A stretch of 64,000 nucleotides of DNA from Devosia naphthalenivorans (GCF_003056355.1 NZ_PYVW01000010.1:93095-157094), one strand, 5' to 3'; shown: positions 37,781 to 47,523, counted from the first letter of the stretch. Notes: generated by a model from the letters alone, not told the origin. Program-made: numbers and translations.

Positions 37781-39079
37781 ATGACCAAGACTTCGCGCAG
37801 GACTACCCTGTTCGGCTTCACGGCCGCCTTGCTGGCGATGACGGCCCTCAGCAGCGCCGCTTCCGCACAAAGCATCAGCATGACCTATTTGATCCCCAGC
37901 GGTGCCGATGGCGTTGCCGTTGCCGAGGAACTGGTCAAATCCTTCGAGGCCGCCAACCCGGATATCAACATCGATATCGAAACCCGCCCCGGCGGCTCGG
38001 AAGGCGACAATCTGGTCAAGACACGCCTCGCCACCCAGAGCATGGCCGACATCTTCCGCTACAATTCCGGCTCCCTGTTCCAGGCCATCAATCCCCAGCA
38101 ATTCCTGGTCGATCTGACCAACGAACCCTGGCAGGCCGATGTGCAGGCTTCGTTCAAGCAAGTCGTGACCGCTCCTGACGGGACCGTTCGCGGCGCGCCG
38201 ATGGGCGCAGCCATGGGAGGCGGCATCTACTACAACCGAGCTATTTATGAGGAGCTCGGCCTCACTGTCCCGAAAACCTGGGCCGAGTTCATGGCCAACA
38301 ACGAAAAGATCAAGGCCGCCGGCAAGGTGGCGGTGATCCAGACCTATGGCGACACCTGGACCAGCCAGCTCTTCGTGTTGGCCGACTTCTACAACGTATC
38401 TGCGGCCGACCCGGACTTCGCCAGTCGCTACACTGCCAACGAAGCCAAGTTCGCTACCGAGCCAGCGGCCTTGCGCGGCTTCGAAAAGCTGCAGGAGACT
38501 TTTGAAGCCGGGCTCTTCAACGAAGATTTCGGCGCAGCAAAGTACGACGATGGCCTGCGCATGGTGGCGGCAGGCGAGGGCGCCCACTATCCCATGCTGA
38601 CCTTCGCGACCACCGCTATCGCCGCGTCCTACCCGGACATGCTCGACAATGTCGGCTTCTTCGCCCAACCCGGCGATGATGCCGCCAGCAATGGCCTGAC
38701 GGTCTGGATGCCTGACGGCATCTATATCCCCCAGACCACCTCCAATCTCGACGCAGCCAAGAAGTTCGTCGCCTTTGTCGCAAGCGTCGAAGGCTGCGAG
38801 GCCCAGACGCGTGCCGGCGGCGCATCGGGACCATACCTGATCAACGGCTGCACCTTGCCCGATGATGTCCCTCCCGCCGTCACCGACATGCTGCCCTACT
38901 TCGCCGAAGGCGGCCAAAATGGCCCCGCACTCGAATTCCTTTCGCCAATCAAGGGTCCGGCGCTCGAGCAGATCACCGTTGAAGTCGGCTCTGGCATCCG
39001 CACCGCCGCCGATGCTGCGGCGCTCTACGACGAGGACGTGCGCAAGCAGGCCCAGCAGCTTGCCCTTCCCGGCTGGTAA
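37781..39079 (+). CDS. Sugar ABC transporter, substrate-binding protein
   Basis: A 432-residue periplasmic protein of the extracellular solute-binding family 1 (MalE/UgpB type). The Sec signal peptide is LFGFTAALLAMTALSSAASAQ. The mature protein has the typical two-lobe pattern (YNRAIYEELGLTVPKTWAEF). Context suggests a rhamnose-containing oligosaccharide as ligand. ATG 37781 follows GGGAGAGAG. Second gene of the operon. Confidence 0.92.
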   Translation: MTKTSRRTTLFGFTAALLAMTALSSAASAQSISMTYLIPSGADGVAVAEELVKSFEAANPDINIDIETRPGGSEGDNLVKTRLATQSMADIFRYNSGSLFQAINPQQFLVDLTNEPWQADVQASFKQVVTAPDGTVRGAPMGAAMGGGIYYNRAIYEELGLTVPKTWAEFMANNEKIKAAGKVAVIQTYGDTWTSQLFVLADFYNVSAADPDFASRYTANEAKFATEPAALRGFEKLQETFEAGLFNEDFGAAKYDDGLRMVAAGEGAHYPMLTFATTAIAASYPDMLDNVGFFAQPGDDAASNGLTVWMPDGIYIPQTTSNLDAAKKFVAFVASVEGCEAQTRAGGASGPYLINGCTLPDDVPPAVTDMLPYFAEGGQNGPALEFLSPIKGPALEQITVEVGSGIRTAADAAALYDEDVRKQAQQLALPGW

Positions 39080-39154
39080 AGGCTTGCCCTTGAGGCTGCT
39101 CGGGGTGCCTGGTCTCGCCCCGAGCAGCCGTCTCTTGCAACAATGGAGATGCCG

Positions 39155-40069
39155 ATGACGGCCATCATGCAAACAGGCGCTCCAACGGCTGCAAAAGCCG
39201 TCCCCGTGCTCAAGCGCCGCTCGCCTTACCCGGCCTGGTTCTTCCTGCCCGCCGCCATCATCTATGGCTTGCTGTTCCTGCTGCCCACATTGGCGTCACT
39301 CTATTTCAGCCTGACGCGCTGGACGTTGTTCAACTCCACCTTCATCGGCCTCGACAATTTCGCCCAGTTCATGCGCGAACCGTTCCTCGTCAAAGGCCTG
39401 ATCAACACCGTCATCTATGCCGTTATCACCTCCGGCCTCAAAGTCGTGCTGGGCCTGGCCCTCGCCGTGCTCCTCACCAGCCAGATCGCCGCGCGCGGCT
39501 ATCTGCGCTCCGTGGTGTTCTTCCCGGTTCTGGTCTCCACCGTGGGCGTCGGCATCACCTTCACCGTGCTGATGCACCCCACCCAGGGCATGATCAACGA
39601 GGGCCTTGCCCTCCTCGGCATCGACGGGCCAGGCTGGCTGGTCGATCCCAACCTGGCACTGTTCTCGGTCGCGCTGGTCGATGTGTGGAAGGGCGTCGGC
39701 CTTGCCACAGTCATCTACATCGCCGGCATCGTCGCCATCCCCCAGGACTATTACGAAGCCGCCCGCATCGATGGCTCCACCATATGGCAGAGCTTTCTCT
39801 ATGTCACCCTGCCACTGTGCCGGCCGGCAACCGTTACCGTCATCATCCTCAGCTTCATCGGCGGGCTCAGGACGTTCGATCTGATCTGGGCCATGACCCG
39901 CGGCGGTCCCGGCTTTGCTTCCGACACCATCGCCTCGGTGATCTACAAGCAATATCAGGCCGGCTTTTATGGCCTCTCGACCGCCGGCAACGTCGTGCTC
40001 TTCGTCCTTATCGCCGTCCTGGTCATCCCCTTGACCATGTGGCTAAACCGTCGCGAGGGGCATGAATGA
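39155..40069 (+). CDS. Sugar ABC transporter, permease (MalF/UgpA type)
   Basis: A 304-residue inner-membrane permease with six spans and the cytoplasmic coupling (EAA) loop YYEAARIDGSTIWQSFLYVTLP. I prefer ATG 39155 over 39143 because GGAG at 39145-39148 then has normal spacing. It overlaps the next permease gene as ATGA. Forms a heterodimer with that permease. Confidence 0.92.
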   Translation: MTAIMQTGAPTAAKAVPVLKRRSPYPAWFFLPAAIIYGLLFLLPTLASLYFSLTRWTLFNSTFIGLDNFAQFMREPFLVKGLINTVIYAVITSGLKVVLGLALAVLLTSQIAARGYLRSVVFFPVLVSTVGVGITFTVLMHPTQGMINEGLALLGIDGPGWLVDPNLALFSVALVDVWKGVGLATVIYIAGIVAIPQDYYEAARIDGSTIWQSFLYVTLPLCRPATVTVIILSFIGGLRTFDLIWAMTRGGPGFASDTIASVIYKQYQAGFYGLSTAGNVVLFVLIAVLVIPLTMWLNRREGHE

Positions 40070-40893
40070 CCCTGATCCGCCGCTATTGGCTGAGCGCCCT
40101 CGCCATCATCTTTTCGGGCATCGTGTTCCTCGTCCCCTTCAGCTTCATCATCCTGATGGCTTTCAAGGACCGCACCCAGGCCCAGTTGCTCGATTTCTCC
40201 TGGCCCCAGGGCATGCACCTCTGGAGCAACATCGTCGAGGTGGTCACCACCCGCAACTGGATGCTGCTGACCGCCTTCATCAACTCCACCATCCTCACCG
40301 TCGCCAGCGTGACGCTGCTGGTGATCTTTGCCGCCATGGTCGGCTTCGTGTTGCAACGCCGCAAGACGCGCTTCAATGGACTGATCGAATTCCTGATCCT
40401 GGCCGGGCTGATGATCCCGCCCGCCGTCGTGCCAACCATCTGGCTGCTGCAGGGCATTGGCCTGTTCGGCAAGCTGCACGGCATGGTGCTGGTCGAGATC
40501 GCCTATTCGCTGCCTTTCTCCATCCTGCTCTATCGAGCCTTCATCGCCACCATCCCGCGCGAGATGGACGAAGCGGCCATCATCGACGGCGCCCGGCCGC
40601 TCGACGTGTTCTTCCGCATCGTCCTGCCGCTGCTCTGGCCGGTGACCGTCACCAATATCGTCGTGCAGTCCGTCGCGATCTTCAACGACTTCACCAACCC
40701 GCTCTACTACCTCCCGGGTAATGCCAACGCGACGGTGCAACTGACGCTCTACAATTTCCAGTCGCAGTTCCAGACGTCCTACAATCTGCTGTTCACCAAT
40801 ATCGCCCTGATCACCATTCCGCCGCTGATCGTCTTCCTGTTCTTCAATCGCCAGATCGTCGCAGGCATGACCGCTGGCGCCGTCAAAGGATAA
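40066..40893 (+). CDS. Sugar ABC transporter, permease (MalG/UgpE type)
   Basis: A 275-residue permease with six spans and an EAA loop ([23 protein letters not shown]). Starts with an ATGA overlap on the previous permease gene and ends five bases before the ATPase gene, so the set is clearly one transcription unit. Confidence 0.92.
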   Translation: MTLIRRYWLSALAIIFSGIVFLVPFSFIILMAFKDRTQAQLLDFSWPQGMHLWSNIVEVVTTRNWMLLTAFINSTILTVASVTLLVIFAAMVGFVLQRRKTRFNGLIEFLILAGLMIPPAVVPTIWLLQGIGLFGKLHGMVLVEIAYSLPFSILLYRAFIATIPREMDEAAIIDGARPLDVFFRIVLPLLWPVTVTNIVVQSVAIFNDFTNPLYYLPGNANATVQLTLYNFQSQFQTSYNLLFTNIALITIPPLIVFLFFNRQIVAGMTAGAVKG

Positions 40894-40897
40894 ATTC

Positions 40898-41998
40898 ATG
40901 GCCGGTCTCGAACTCAAATCACTGCGCAAGAGCTATGGCGAAGTGGAGGTCATCAAGGGCGTCGACCTCTCGGTCGAACATGGCGAGTTCGTCGTGTTCG
41001 TCGGCCCCTCCGGCTGCGGCAAGTCCACCCTGCTACGCATGATCGCCGGTCTCGAGGATATCAGCGGCGGCGAACTCTTTATCGGCGACAAGCTCTGTAA
41101 CGCCGTCGAACCGCGCGACCGCGGCATCGCCATGGTGTTCCAGAGCTATGCGCTTTATCCGCACATGACGGTCTACGACAATGTCGGCTTCGGGCTCAAA
41201 CTCGCCAAGACGCCCAAGGACGAGCGCGACCGCAAGATCCGCGAAGCTGCGCGCATCCTGCAGATGGAGCATTTGCTTGATCGCAAGCCCGGCCAGCTAT
41301 CGGGCGGCCAACGCCAACGCGTCGCCATTGGCCGCGCCATCGTGCGCAAACCCGAAGTTTTCCTGTTCGACGAGCCCTTGTCCAATCTCGACGCAGCCCT
41401 GCGCGTCGACATGCGCATGGAGCTTTCAAAGCTCCACCACAACCTCGGCGCCACCATGGTCTATGTCACCCACGACCAGGTCGAAGCCATGACCCTGGCC
41501 GACAAGATCGTCGTGCTCAATGCCGGCGTGGTGCAACAGGTCGGCAGCCCCATCGAGCTCTACCAGTGCCCGGCCAACCTCTTCGTTGCCGGCTTCATCG
41601 GCAGCCCCAAGATGAACTTCGTGCCCGTCACCATTGAATCCGTTGGCGCCGGAACCGTGACCATCGTGGGCAAGGACATGTCGCCCATCACCGTGCCCGC
41701 CCAGACCTCGGGCCTGCAACCAGGCGACGAGGTTACCCTGGGCATCCGCCCCCATGCGCTCGATGCGTCCCAGTCCGGGGCTATCGTAGGTCGGGTGCAA
41801 CTGGTCGAGCGCCTGGGCAACGAAACCATCGTCAGCCTGCAATTGCCCTCCAAGGCCGATTGGCTCGTCGTGCTCGATGGTGACCGCCAGCTACGGATCG
41901 GCAATTCCCTGGCCCTCGATTTCGCCCCCGCCAGCGCCATTATCTTCGACTCCAGCGGCCTTGCCCGCCACCCGGCGCCTCAAGCCCTGGGTGAATAG
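40898..41998 (+). CDS. Sugar ABC transporter, ATP-binding protein (UgpC/MsmK type)
   Basis: A 366-residue ATPase of the CUT1 sugar importers: Walker [11 protein letters not shown]-loop [10 protein letters not shown], signature LSGGQRQR, Walker B VFLFDEP, D-loop SNLDA, and switch His in [10 protein letters not shown]. The C-terminal TOBE/MalK-type regulatory region runs from about 235. Last gene of the GH78 operon. Such ATPases are sometimes shared between several importers. Confidence 0.94.
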   Translation: MAGLELKSLRKSYGEVEVIKGVDLSVEHGEFVVFVGPSGCGKSTLLRMIAGLEDISGGELFIGDKLCNAVEPRDRGIAMVFQSYALYPHMTVYDNVGFGLKLAKTPKDERDRKIREAARILQMEHLLDRKPGQLSGGQRQRVAIGRAIVRKPEVFLFDEPLSNLDAALRVDMRMELSKLHHNLGATMVYVTHDQVEAMTLADKIVVLNAGVVQQVGSPIELYQCPANLFVAGFIGSPKMNFVPVTIESVGAGTVTIVGKDMSPITVPAQTSGLQPGDEVTLGIRPHALDASQSGAIVGRVQLVERLGNETIVSLQLPSKADWLVVLDGDRQLRIGNSLALDFAPASAIIFDSSGLARHPAPQALGE

Positions 41999-42222
41999 GA
42001 GGCCAGTAGCCAGCCGATCAGCGCCTTGCGCTCGGCCAATACTGCCGCTTCCGGCTCGCCCCCGGCAAATCCATGCCGCTGCAACGCCGCCCGCAAGGCC
42101 ATCGCCCGGTTGGCAGGATTGACGACGGCCATCGTCCGCTCCGCGATTTCCCCAGCCATCGTCCTGGACATAACCTTGCTCAAACCAGCCTCCTGAAGTT
42201 CCACCTGCCGGTCTATCCCCAC
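41980..42222 (-). CDS. Possible small hypothetical protein
   Basis: An 80-residue frame ([31 protein letters not shown]) whose composition looks protein-like, with no recognised family. It overlaps the 3' end of the ABC ATPase gene by 19 bases. It could be a real small gene or a remnant; no convincing ribosome-binding site. Confidence 0.35.
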   Translation of the reverse strand: MGIDRQVELQEAGLSKVMSRTMAGEIAERTMAVVNPANRAMALRAALQRHGFAGGEPEAAVLAERKALIGWLLASYSPRA

Positions 42223-42358
42223 AAGCCGACCACGTAAATCTGCTGTACCGTTTCCGATGCCGGCCGCGGCGCCACACGCATGATGCAGTAAGCGTTCGCG
42301 TGGAACCGGTTAGCCGCTGGTTTGTTCCTCCCTCCTAATGAACACTGGAGGATACACA

Positions 42359-42565
42359 ATGAAGAAGCTCGCTCCCGCCGCGCTGGTCATTATCGGCGCC
42401 CTTTCCCTCACCGCATGCACCACGACGGAGCGTACCGTAGCCGGCGCAGCCATCGGCGGCGCGACAGGTGCCGTCGTTGGTGGCGCTGTTGGTGGCTACG
42501 GCGGTGCAGTAGTCGGCGGTGCCGCCGGCGCCGGCGTAGGCGCGGTCGTCGGAAGCCGCCAATAG
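42359..42565 (+). CDS. Small glycine-zipper lipoprotein
   Basis: A 68-residue protein: signal peptide and lipobox LTAC (lipidated Cys near residue 20), followed by a glycine-zipper segment (AAIGGATGAVVGGAVGGYGG) that could insert in or pack against the outer membrane. ATG 42359 follows TGGAGGA with six-base spacing; an upstream in-frame ATG at 42338 is unlikely. Resembles osmotically induced SmpA/YMGG-type lipoproteins. Confidence 0.8.
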   Translation: MKKLAPAALVIIGALSLTACTTTERTVAGAAIGGATGAVVGGAVGGYGGAVVGGAAGAGVGAVVGSRQ

Positions 42566-42708
42566 GCCGTTCGCATCTGACTGCACGGATCAATCCACGC
42601 AATGCCAGGGCCCGGCCGCGCTGGGCCCTGAGAACGCAAGCTTATCCAGCTACTCTGCCGTCGAACCGACCCTTGGATCAAAATCCACAACAATTCAATA
42701 CTTTGAAC

Positions 42709-42733
42709 TGGTGCTGCCGGACAGGATTGAACT
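42709..42733. repeat. Attachment-site repeat, left (distal) copy
   Basis: 25 bases identical to the 3' end of tRNA-Thr(GGT) at 47524-47548. The match stops abruptly at the next base, as expected of an att core. Confidence 0.85.
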
Positions 42734-42803
42734 CTACTATCGGACAGCATAAACGCCGGATTTGCTGGGGTTTCAGAGGCCGCCAACTGAGGCCTGAGTA
42801 CCA

Positions 42804-42875
42804 ATGTCGAGTACCAGTGTCAAGCGGGGTCCCAACATCTGGAAGCACAAGAGCGGTGTGCTATCCTCCCTCTGA
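42804..42875 (+). pseudogene. Remnant of a second tyrosine-recombinase gene start
   Basis: ATG at 42804 opens MSSTSVKRGPNIWKHKSGV, which resembles the N-terminus of DUF6538-type integrases (basic stretch, then K/R-x-G-V-Y/W), then hits a stop at codon 24. It reads inward from the left att copy. Short, so the match is tentative. Confidence 0.4.
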
Positions 42876-42893
42876 ATTCGAGGGGAACCAAGC

Positions 42894-44387
42894 ATGTATG
42901 CGTTCTTATACGACGAGGGGCACCCGGACATCCCAGGGTTATTTGGCCCAAGGTGTGCCGAGCTTGTTATTCAGGTTCTAGAGAGTCAAGCAGCCTGTCA
43001 TATACTCGTGGGCTCTCTTCTCCATAGCTCCCTCGCTTACGGCATCACAGAGGTGTCCTATACGACCCGAAAGGTGGGCGACCCAAGTTGGAAGGGTGGT
43101 AGCAGCCAGCACAAGATGGAGGGCAACACAGACCATTTCAAAGCAATAATCTGCGATTTGGCGGAGACACTTGGGGGAGCATCTCCATCCCTGACCGAAG
43201 AGGATCTTCTGTCCATGTTGGGACGGAAGAAAATTTGGCTTGTGGTGGCCACAGACATAACGCCTGATCAAGCCCATGCCGTTCATAAGAACGCTGACCA
43301 GTTTGGCCCATATCTGGGTTACGTGCGTGTCGATGCCTCCAACCCGCTCCACCGCCGACTGTTCGTGGAATACCTGTTCAAGGGTAGGTATCTCTCACTT
43401 GATGGCATGATTTTCCTCGATGACGAAAGTGGCAACAAGCATATGGCGTCCGAGTACGGGGCCAAGAAATTCCAGGTTCTTGACTACGAGGATTACGAAA
43501 GTCAGGTGCCTATGCTTAGCCTGCCCGATGACATTACGGAGCGAGGGGAGCTGTCCGCATCACGTGCTACTGGTCCAGAACCAACTCATAGGCAGCGAGT
43601 CGCAAACGAGATTTCGCGCCGCTTTAGCAACTCTCGAGACTTCCATTTTTCGGCTCGGGCTAAGGACAATGTAATTTCGGAGTTCGTTGTCCCTCCGCCC
43701 AAGCTAACCGAATACCTGTTAAACCCGGCTCATCCAAAGGGCGGCAGTAAGGCTCGCTTTTTCTCGGATACACTTGGTATCGCAATCGAAGATTGGCGGT
43801 ATCTTGCCGACCAACTAACGCAGGGGGCGAGAATTGCAGATTTGTATCGCGTGGAAGTCACAGATCGGGAATACACTCATGGTGCAATTGTAAAAGTCAC
43901 TGGAAGGAATGGTCGGGAGGCGTTGATAGAGACAGGCTGGAAGCTCCAAGACGATGGTCCCGCTTCGTTCGTGACCGCCTATCCCTACGATGGCCCGAAG
44001 GGCGCGGACGTGCATCCAGTAGCCTCGCGAGTTCCCCAGCTTGGCCTAGCAGGCGATGAGTATCTCGAAGCAGTCTTCAAAATTGCCACGTCTGAGGGTC
44101 ACCGGGCTGGCGAAGCTGCAGTTCCACCACCGATGGTCTTGAATGGCTATGGCACTATATGGGATGGCGAATGTGGCTTTGCATGGGTTCACATCCCCAA
44201 TGCACGAACGCCATTTGGCAGATGGCTGTCAAAGAAGGAAATCGGTTATCCCGGTAGACCAGGACGCACTATTTACTCTTCCATGGACACCCAGTCGATT
44301 GCCAAGCACCGAGCCTTTGCGAGAGCCTTTGCGGATACGCTATTGGCCAACGGTATCGAATGTTCCGTTGACAGCAGGCTGGATTGA
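42894..44387 (+). CDS. Island protein with a central DUF6883-like domain
   Basis: A 497-residue protein of unknown function. Residues 1-230 match nothing I know. Residues about 262-366 (KLTEYLLNPAHPKGGSKARFF, then VEVTDREYTHGAIVKV and FVTAYP) resemble DUF6883, a domain often seen near toxins or in accessory DNA. Residues about 400-497 form another unrecognised part (WDGECGFAWVHIPNARTPFG). No signal peptide or membrane span. ATG 42894 follows GAGGGGAACC. It is the largest cargo gene of the island and stands alone on its strand. Confidence 0.7.
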   Translation: MYAFLYDEGHPDIPGLFGPRCAELVIQVLESQAACHILVGSLLHSSLAYGITEVSYTTRKVGDPSWKGGSSQHKMEGNTDHFKAIICDLAETLGGASPSLTEEDLLSMLGRKKIWLVVATDITPDQAHAVHKNADQFGPYLGYVRVDASNPLHRRLFVEYLFKGRYLSLDGMIFLDDESGNKHMASEYGAKKFQVLDYEDYESQVPMLSLPDDITERGELSASRATGPEPTHRQRVANEISRRFSNSRDFHFSARAKDNVISEFVVPPPKLTEYLLNPAHPKGGSKARFFSDTLGIAIEDWRYLADQLTQGARIADLYRVEVTDREYTHGAIVKVTGRNGREALIETGWKLQDDGPASFVTAYPYDGPKGADVHPVASRVPQLGLAGDEYLEAVFKIATSEGHRAGEAAVPPPMVLNGYGTIWDGECGFAWVHIPNARTPFGRWLSKKEIGYPGRPGRTIYSSMDTQSIAKHRAFARAFADTLLANGIECSVDSRLD

Positions 44388-44519
44388 GGTCGGCATTCAT
44401 AACTCCGCCAAGGCGCTTAAACTCGCAGACCTGCTGCTCGAAGCCGCTCCGTCCTTCGGTAGAGCACAGCTAGCCCTACAGCTATTGTGGTCATGGGCAG
44501 CAGCGTACGCCCGTACACC

Positions 44520-45131
44520 TTAACGTACACCCGGTCGCGTAAGCTCCTTGTTATGATACGAGAGGTTGGCAGCCGAGACACGGTGGCTCCCCTTCCAAAG
44601 GATGGCTGTCTCATCAAAAGAGATGAAGCCCAGATCGCAACAAGCATGGCAGTTGGGGCAGAGGATGAGAATGTTATCTTCGGTGTCGCTTCCACGGTGA
44701 ACGCCACCGAGAGGACGGACGTGGTGACCTTCGCTGTAGGTGGCTCCGTCTTTCGCTGACAGTGCCTTTCTGCAGACCTGACAAACATCTTGGTAGAGCG
44801 CTTTGAGCTGCCTCACTATCGCCGTGTCGCGGATGATGCGGTTTACGGTCACCTCTCGTCGTTCAGTAGGCTCATCTTTGTCCAGCGCCACTTCGCGAAG
44901 CGCCCAAACCCCTCCACCGATGCCATGTACCGAGCGAAAGAGATCGTGACGCTTCTGGTGGGAGGCGCTGTCGGAAGAATTATATTCCAACTCCCGCCTG
45001 ACTATTGCCTGCCAGCTCACCGGCAATGGACCATCCCTACGGCGCTCCACAGCCGCGTAGATGGCAGTCAGCGTTCCAATTCCGCCAATCCCACGAACTG
45101 CTTCTAGTACATCCTCACGCCACATCGGCAT
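44520..45131 (-). CDS. HNH endonuclease
   Basis: A 203-residue protein. The C-terminal HNH/zinc-ribbon nuclease domain has Cys117 and Cys120 (CQVC), the catalytic-type His pair at 136-137 (EGHHVRPLGG), Asn in DNILILCPNCH, and Cys158/Cys161. The N-terminal part (about 1-80) looks like a winged helix (LTAIYAAVERRRDG), as in many restriction-like HNH proteins. ATG 45131 has a near-perfect ribosome-binding site (AAGGAGGT). Probable role: DNA cleavage in defence or in element maintenance. Confidence 0.85.
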   Translation of the reverse strand: MPMWREDVLEAVRGIGGIGTLTAIYAAVERRRDGPLPVSWQAIVRRELEYNSSDSASHQKRHDLFRSVHGIGGGVWALREVALDKDEPTERREVTVNRIIRDTAIVRQLKALYQDVCQVCRKALSAKDGATYSEGHHVRPLGGVHRGSDTEDNILILCPNCHACCDLGFISFDETAILWKGSHRVSAANLSYHNKELTRPGVR

Positions 45132-45257
45132 TGCCTACCTCCTTAATGTGCCCAAACTTGCCAATGAGCCCGGCAATCTTAGACGCAGCAATCCCAGCTT
45201 CACTCAACCCTTGTCGAAGAGCCATTCCACGCTATTTTCCCGGCACGGAGGAATTCT

Positions 45258-45701
45258 ATGCCCAGTCCCTATAAATCTGCTGAAGCCTTCGCAAAGGCGT
45301 TTCGTGAAGCCGAATACGCCCTGAAGCGCTCCGGATACCTTCGGCGGAATAAGACAGCTGCGGAGGCAGATTGGGACCTTTTCGCCCGAGACCTGGGGCA
45401 GGGGTTCTTTGATGGGGTCGTGGCGATGGGCATTGCAAAAACCCTCATTGGCCATCCGCCGCGTCAACTATTGGCCGAAACCATGACATGGTCTCCACCT
45501 GAACCGAAGCCGCTCACCACGGTTGCTCAGCTCATTATCGTGGGCGTTTGCCGTGTCCGGAATAGTTACGTTCATGGTGAAAAGTTTACAGGCGGACCTG
45601 AAGGACAATGGGACCGGGATGCAACTTTGATCAATGAGGCCCACAGGGTGCTGGAAGCAGCAATCGTTGCCGCAACAACTGCGGGCGCTCTGGCTCGCTA
45701 G
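45258..45701 (+). CDS. HEPN-domain protein (putative RNase)
   Basis: A 147-residue all-helical protein carrying the HEPN signature R-N-x3-H (Arg101-Asn102 to His106 in CRVRNSYVHGEKF), the catalytic motif of HEPN ribonucleases in toxin-antitoxin, abortive-infection and CRISPR effectors. ATG 45258 follows CGGAGG. It is divergent from the HNH gene with a 126-base shared promoter region. There is no MNT-type nucleotidyltransferase antitoxin nearby, so the partner, if any, would have to be another island protein. Confidence 0.65.
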   Translation: MPSPYKSAEAFAKAFREAEYALKRSGYLRRNKTAAEADWDLFARDLGQGFFDGVVAMGIAKTLIGHPPRQLLAETMTWSPPEPKPLTTVAQLIIVGVCRVRNSYVHGEKFTGGPEGQWDRDATLINEAHRVLEAAIVAATTAGALAR

Positions 45702-45774
45702 CTTTTGATCGGTTTGCTCCGTCACACCGGATGATTAACAGCGCTGGGGCAGCGCCCCCGTCCCACTGCCACCC

Positions 45775-46170
45775 TTATGATTGGGACTTGTTTGTCTTGA
45801 TAAGGCGATGCTGGAGACCAACTCCATAGCCGACAACAGCAAAGGCCAGCCCGCAGACCAGCCACGTCCAAACGGCAACAGCTCCACCACGTCCTGCCAC
45901 GCCCACATTGCCGACGAAAGAACCCGCAAAAGCGCCTAAGAAAAAACCGGCGACCGTCCACCGAAAGCGCAGAGATCGTAGAATTTTCTTCGCCACCGAA
46001 AGTCGATTGTGAGCTGTATCGGCATTAGGCACTGTCGCGTCCCTTACATTCCATGGCCGTAATATTCCCACCAGAGACCGGCCCATCAAAAAATCGCTAG
46101 AAAAGGCTTTCGTTGTCGTCCTGGGCAAAGCTGAAGCTGACATGTGATTGGACCCGGTAAGAGCGTCCAT
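45775..46170 (-). CDS. Small two-span membrane protein
   Basis: Up to 131 residues with two hydrophobic segments near the C-terminus (TVAGFFLGAFAGSFVGNVGV and WTWLVCGLAFAVVGYGVGL). The start is uncertain: 46170, 46143 or ATG 46086 just after the stop of the upstream frame; none has a strong ribosome-binding site. Part of the tRNA-Thr island. No family recognised. Confidence 0.5.
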   Translation of the reverse strand: MDALTGSNHMSASALPRTTTKAFSSDFLMGRSLVGILRPWNVRDATVPNADTAHNRLSVAKKILRSLRFRWTVAGFFLGAFAGSFVGNVGVAGRGGAVAVWTWLVCGLAFAVVGYGVGLQHRLIKTNKSQS

Positions 46171-46855
46171 CCCGCTTCACGTCACCCACCACGCGCACTT
46201 GTCGATAGGCCCGATGTGCGGCCATTGCCTTCTCATAGTCCTCGGCGGAGAGGGTCACGACGACCTTACGCATCACATCCTCAATCGGGGCATAGATAGT
46301 GACCCTACCCTCAGGCTCATTCTCCGCTCTTTCCAGCTTCACCACGGGACCCTGCACCGCATAGGCTTCCAACACGTCTCTGGCCCGAAACATCCGGGCA
46401 GCTTCCGAGATCGCCGGTACGAAGTCCTTCGTCAGCGCCACTCGGGACAGTGCAGCGGGCGGCTGTGGTCGATTTTGCGCCCACGCCACGGAAAGTTCCA
46501 TTCGCACCGGGTCCCCAACGCTGAACAAACCGACAAGAGCTTCGCATAGGTTGGCACTGACGCCACCAGAGACGGCATCCTGAAATGGCGTGAAGGTCCC
46601 TGTTGTAGAGGCGACCTCAGCGGCCTCGGCCGTCAGGCCAACAGCTCCGATCAGAGTCTTAACTACCTGCCTCTCAAAGGGGTCGCCGGGGAACAACTCG
46701 GTGTCACTGTGAGCGTTAAGTTGCGGAGCCACTGGTGACAGCATCGTCAGCACGAAGCTGCCATGCTCTGTCTGCCCAAGCCTCGCGGTCTCGATATAAT
46801 CATTGGCAAGCTGAGGCTTGCGAGCGTGGAACACGGGGCGGGGGTTTACCGTAGC
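46097..46855 (-). pseudogene. Unrecognised protein, 5'-truncated or frameshifted
   Basis: The frame from about 46855 to 46097 reads as a soluble protein (ARLGQTEHGSFVLTMLSPV, VSANLCEALVGLF, VTIYAPIEDVMRKVVVTLS) of no family I can name. It has no good start: upstream it merges with the out-of-frame integrase sequence. A GTG at 46834 is the only internal candidate. Either a deletion removed its 5' end or a slip in the C-rich run near 46840-46850 split one longer gene. Confidence 0.5.
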
Positions 46856-47513
46856 GCAAGCTGCCATAGTCGCCCTCCGCACGTCGAATGAGAAGTGCGG
46901 TGGCCTCCTGCATGGCTTTGGCGGTCTGCTCAAGTAGCCTTTGGCGGCTATCGTCCTCGATTCTGAGGGTATGCTTCGCCAACACCAGATCAACAAATGG
47001 TCCAAACCGCTTCTCCATTCCATATTCACGGCCGATGAACAGGGTCTGGCCCGCTAGAACTCGGTTGTTGATCTCCGCCGCGTTCGACCAACGGGCGGCA
47101 TCGCCAGGGTCATCCTCTGCGGCCTTGAACATGCGGTAAACCTCGCCAGCCAGCGCTACGACCTGGCGTTGGGTTAGCCGAGCAGGTGCGTTGGTCAGAC
47201 TTTGCCATATAAGGTCGAACTGAGATTGTGCATCGTTGGCCCGGCGCTTCGCTTCGTACGCGTCCTTAGTCCTTAACGACACCTTGATGTATTCGCCCAG
47301 CTTCACAACGGATGGCAGTTCATCCACCGTTACGGTCACGAATTTTCCTTTGGCGCTTGCCGCCAGCCGAGCAGGGACGCGCTGCTTTAGCCAGTATACG
47401 CCAGTGGTTTTGTGTTTGTAGGGGAAGGCATAGGCAAGACCATGAGAACCACCTCTGAGTACCAAAGGCGGTTCCGAAATGTCTAGCAAAACCAGATTTT
47501 TGATCACCATCAA
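46800..47513 (-). pseudogene. Tyrosine-type site-specific integrase, N-terminal fragment
   Basis: A 237-residue frame starting 11 bases from the tRNA-Thr 3' end and reading into the island. Its N-terminus (TTGVYWLKQRVPARL and SLRTKDAYEAKRRANDAQ) matches DUF6538-type integrases, which recognise att arm sites. The catalytic core with the R-H-R-Y residues is absent; the frame stops at 46800 where the unrecognised protein frame takes over. Non-functional as an integrase. Confidence 0.7.
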
Positions 47514-47523
47514 TAAGATGGGA

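Noticed and set aside
42607..42627. AGGGCCC/GGGCCCT hairpin after the small lipoprotein
   Set aside because: No T-run; too weak to call a terminator.
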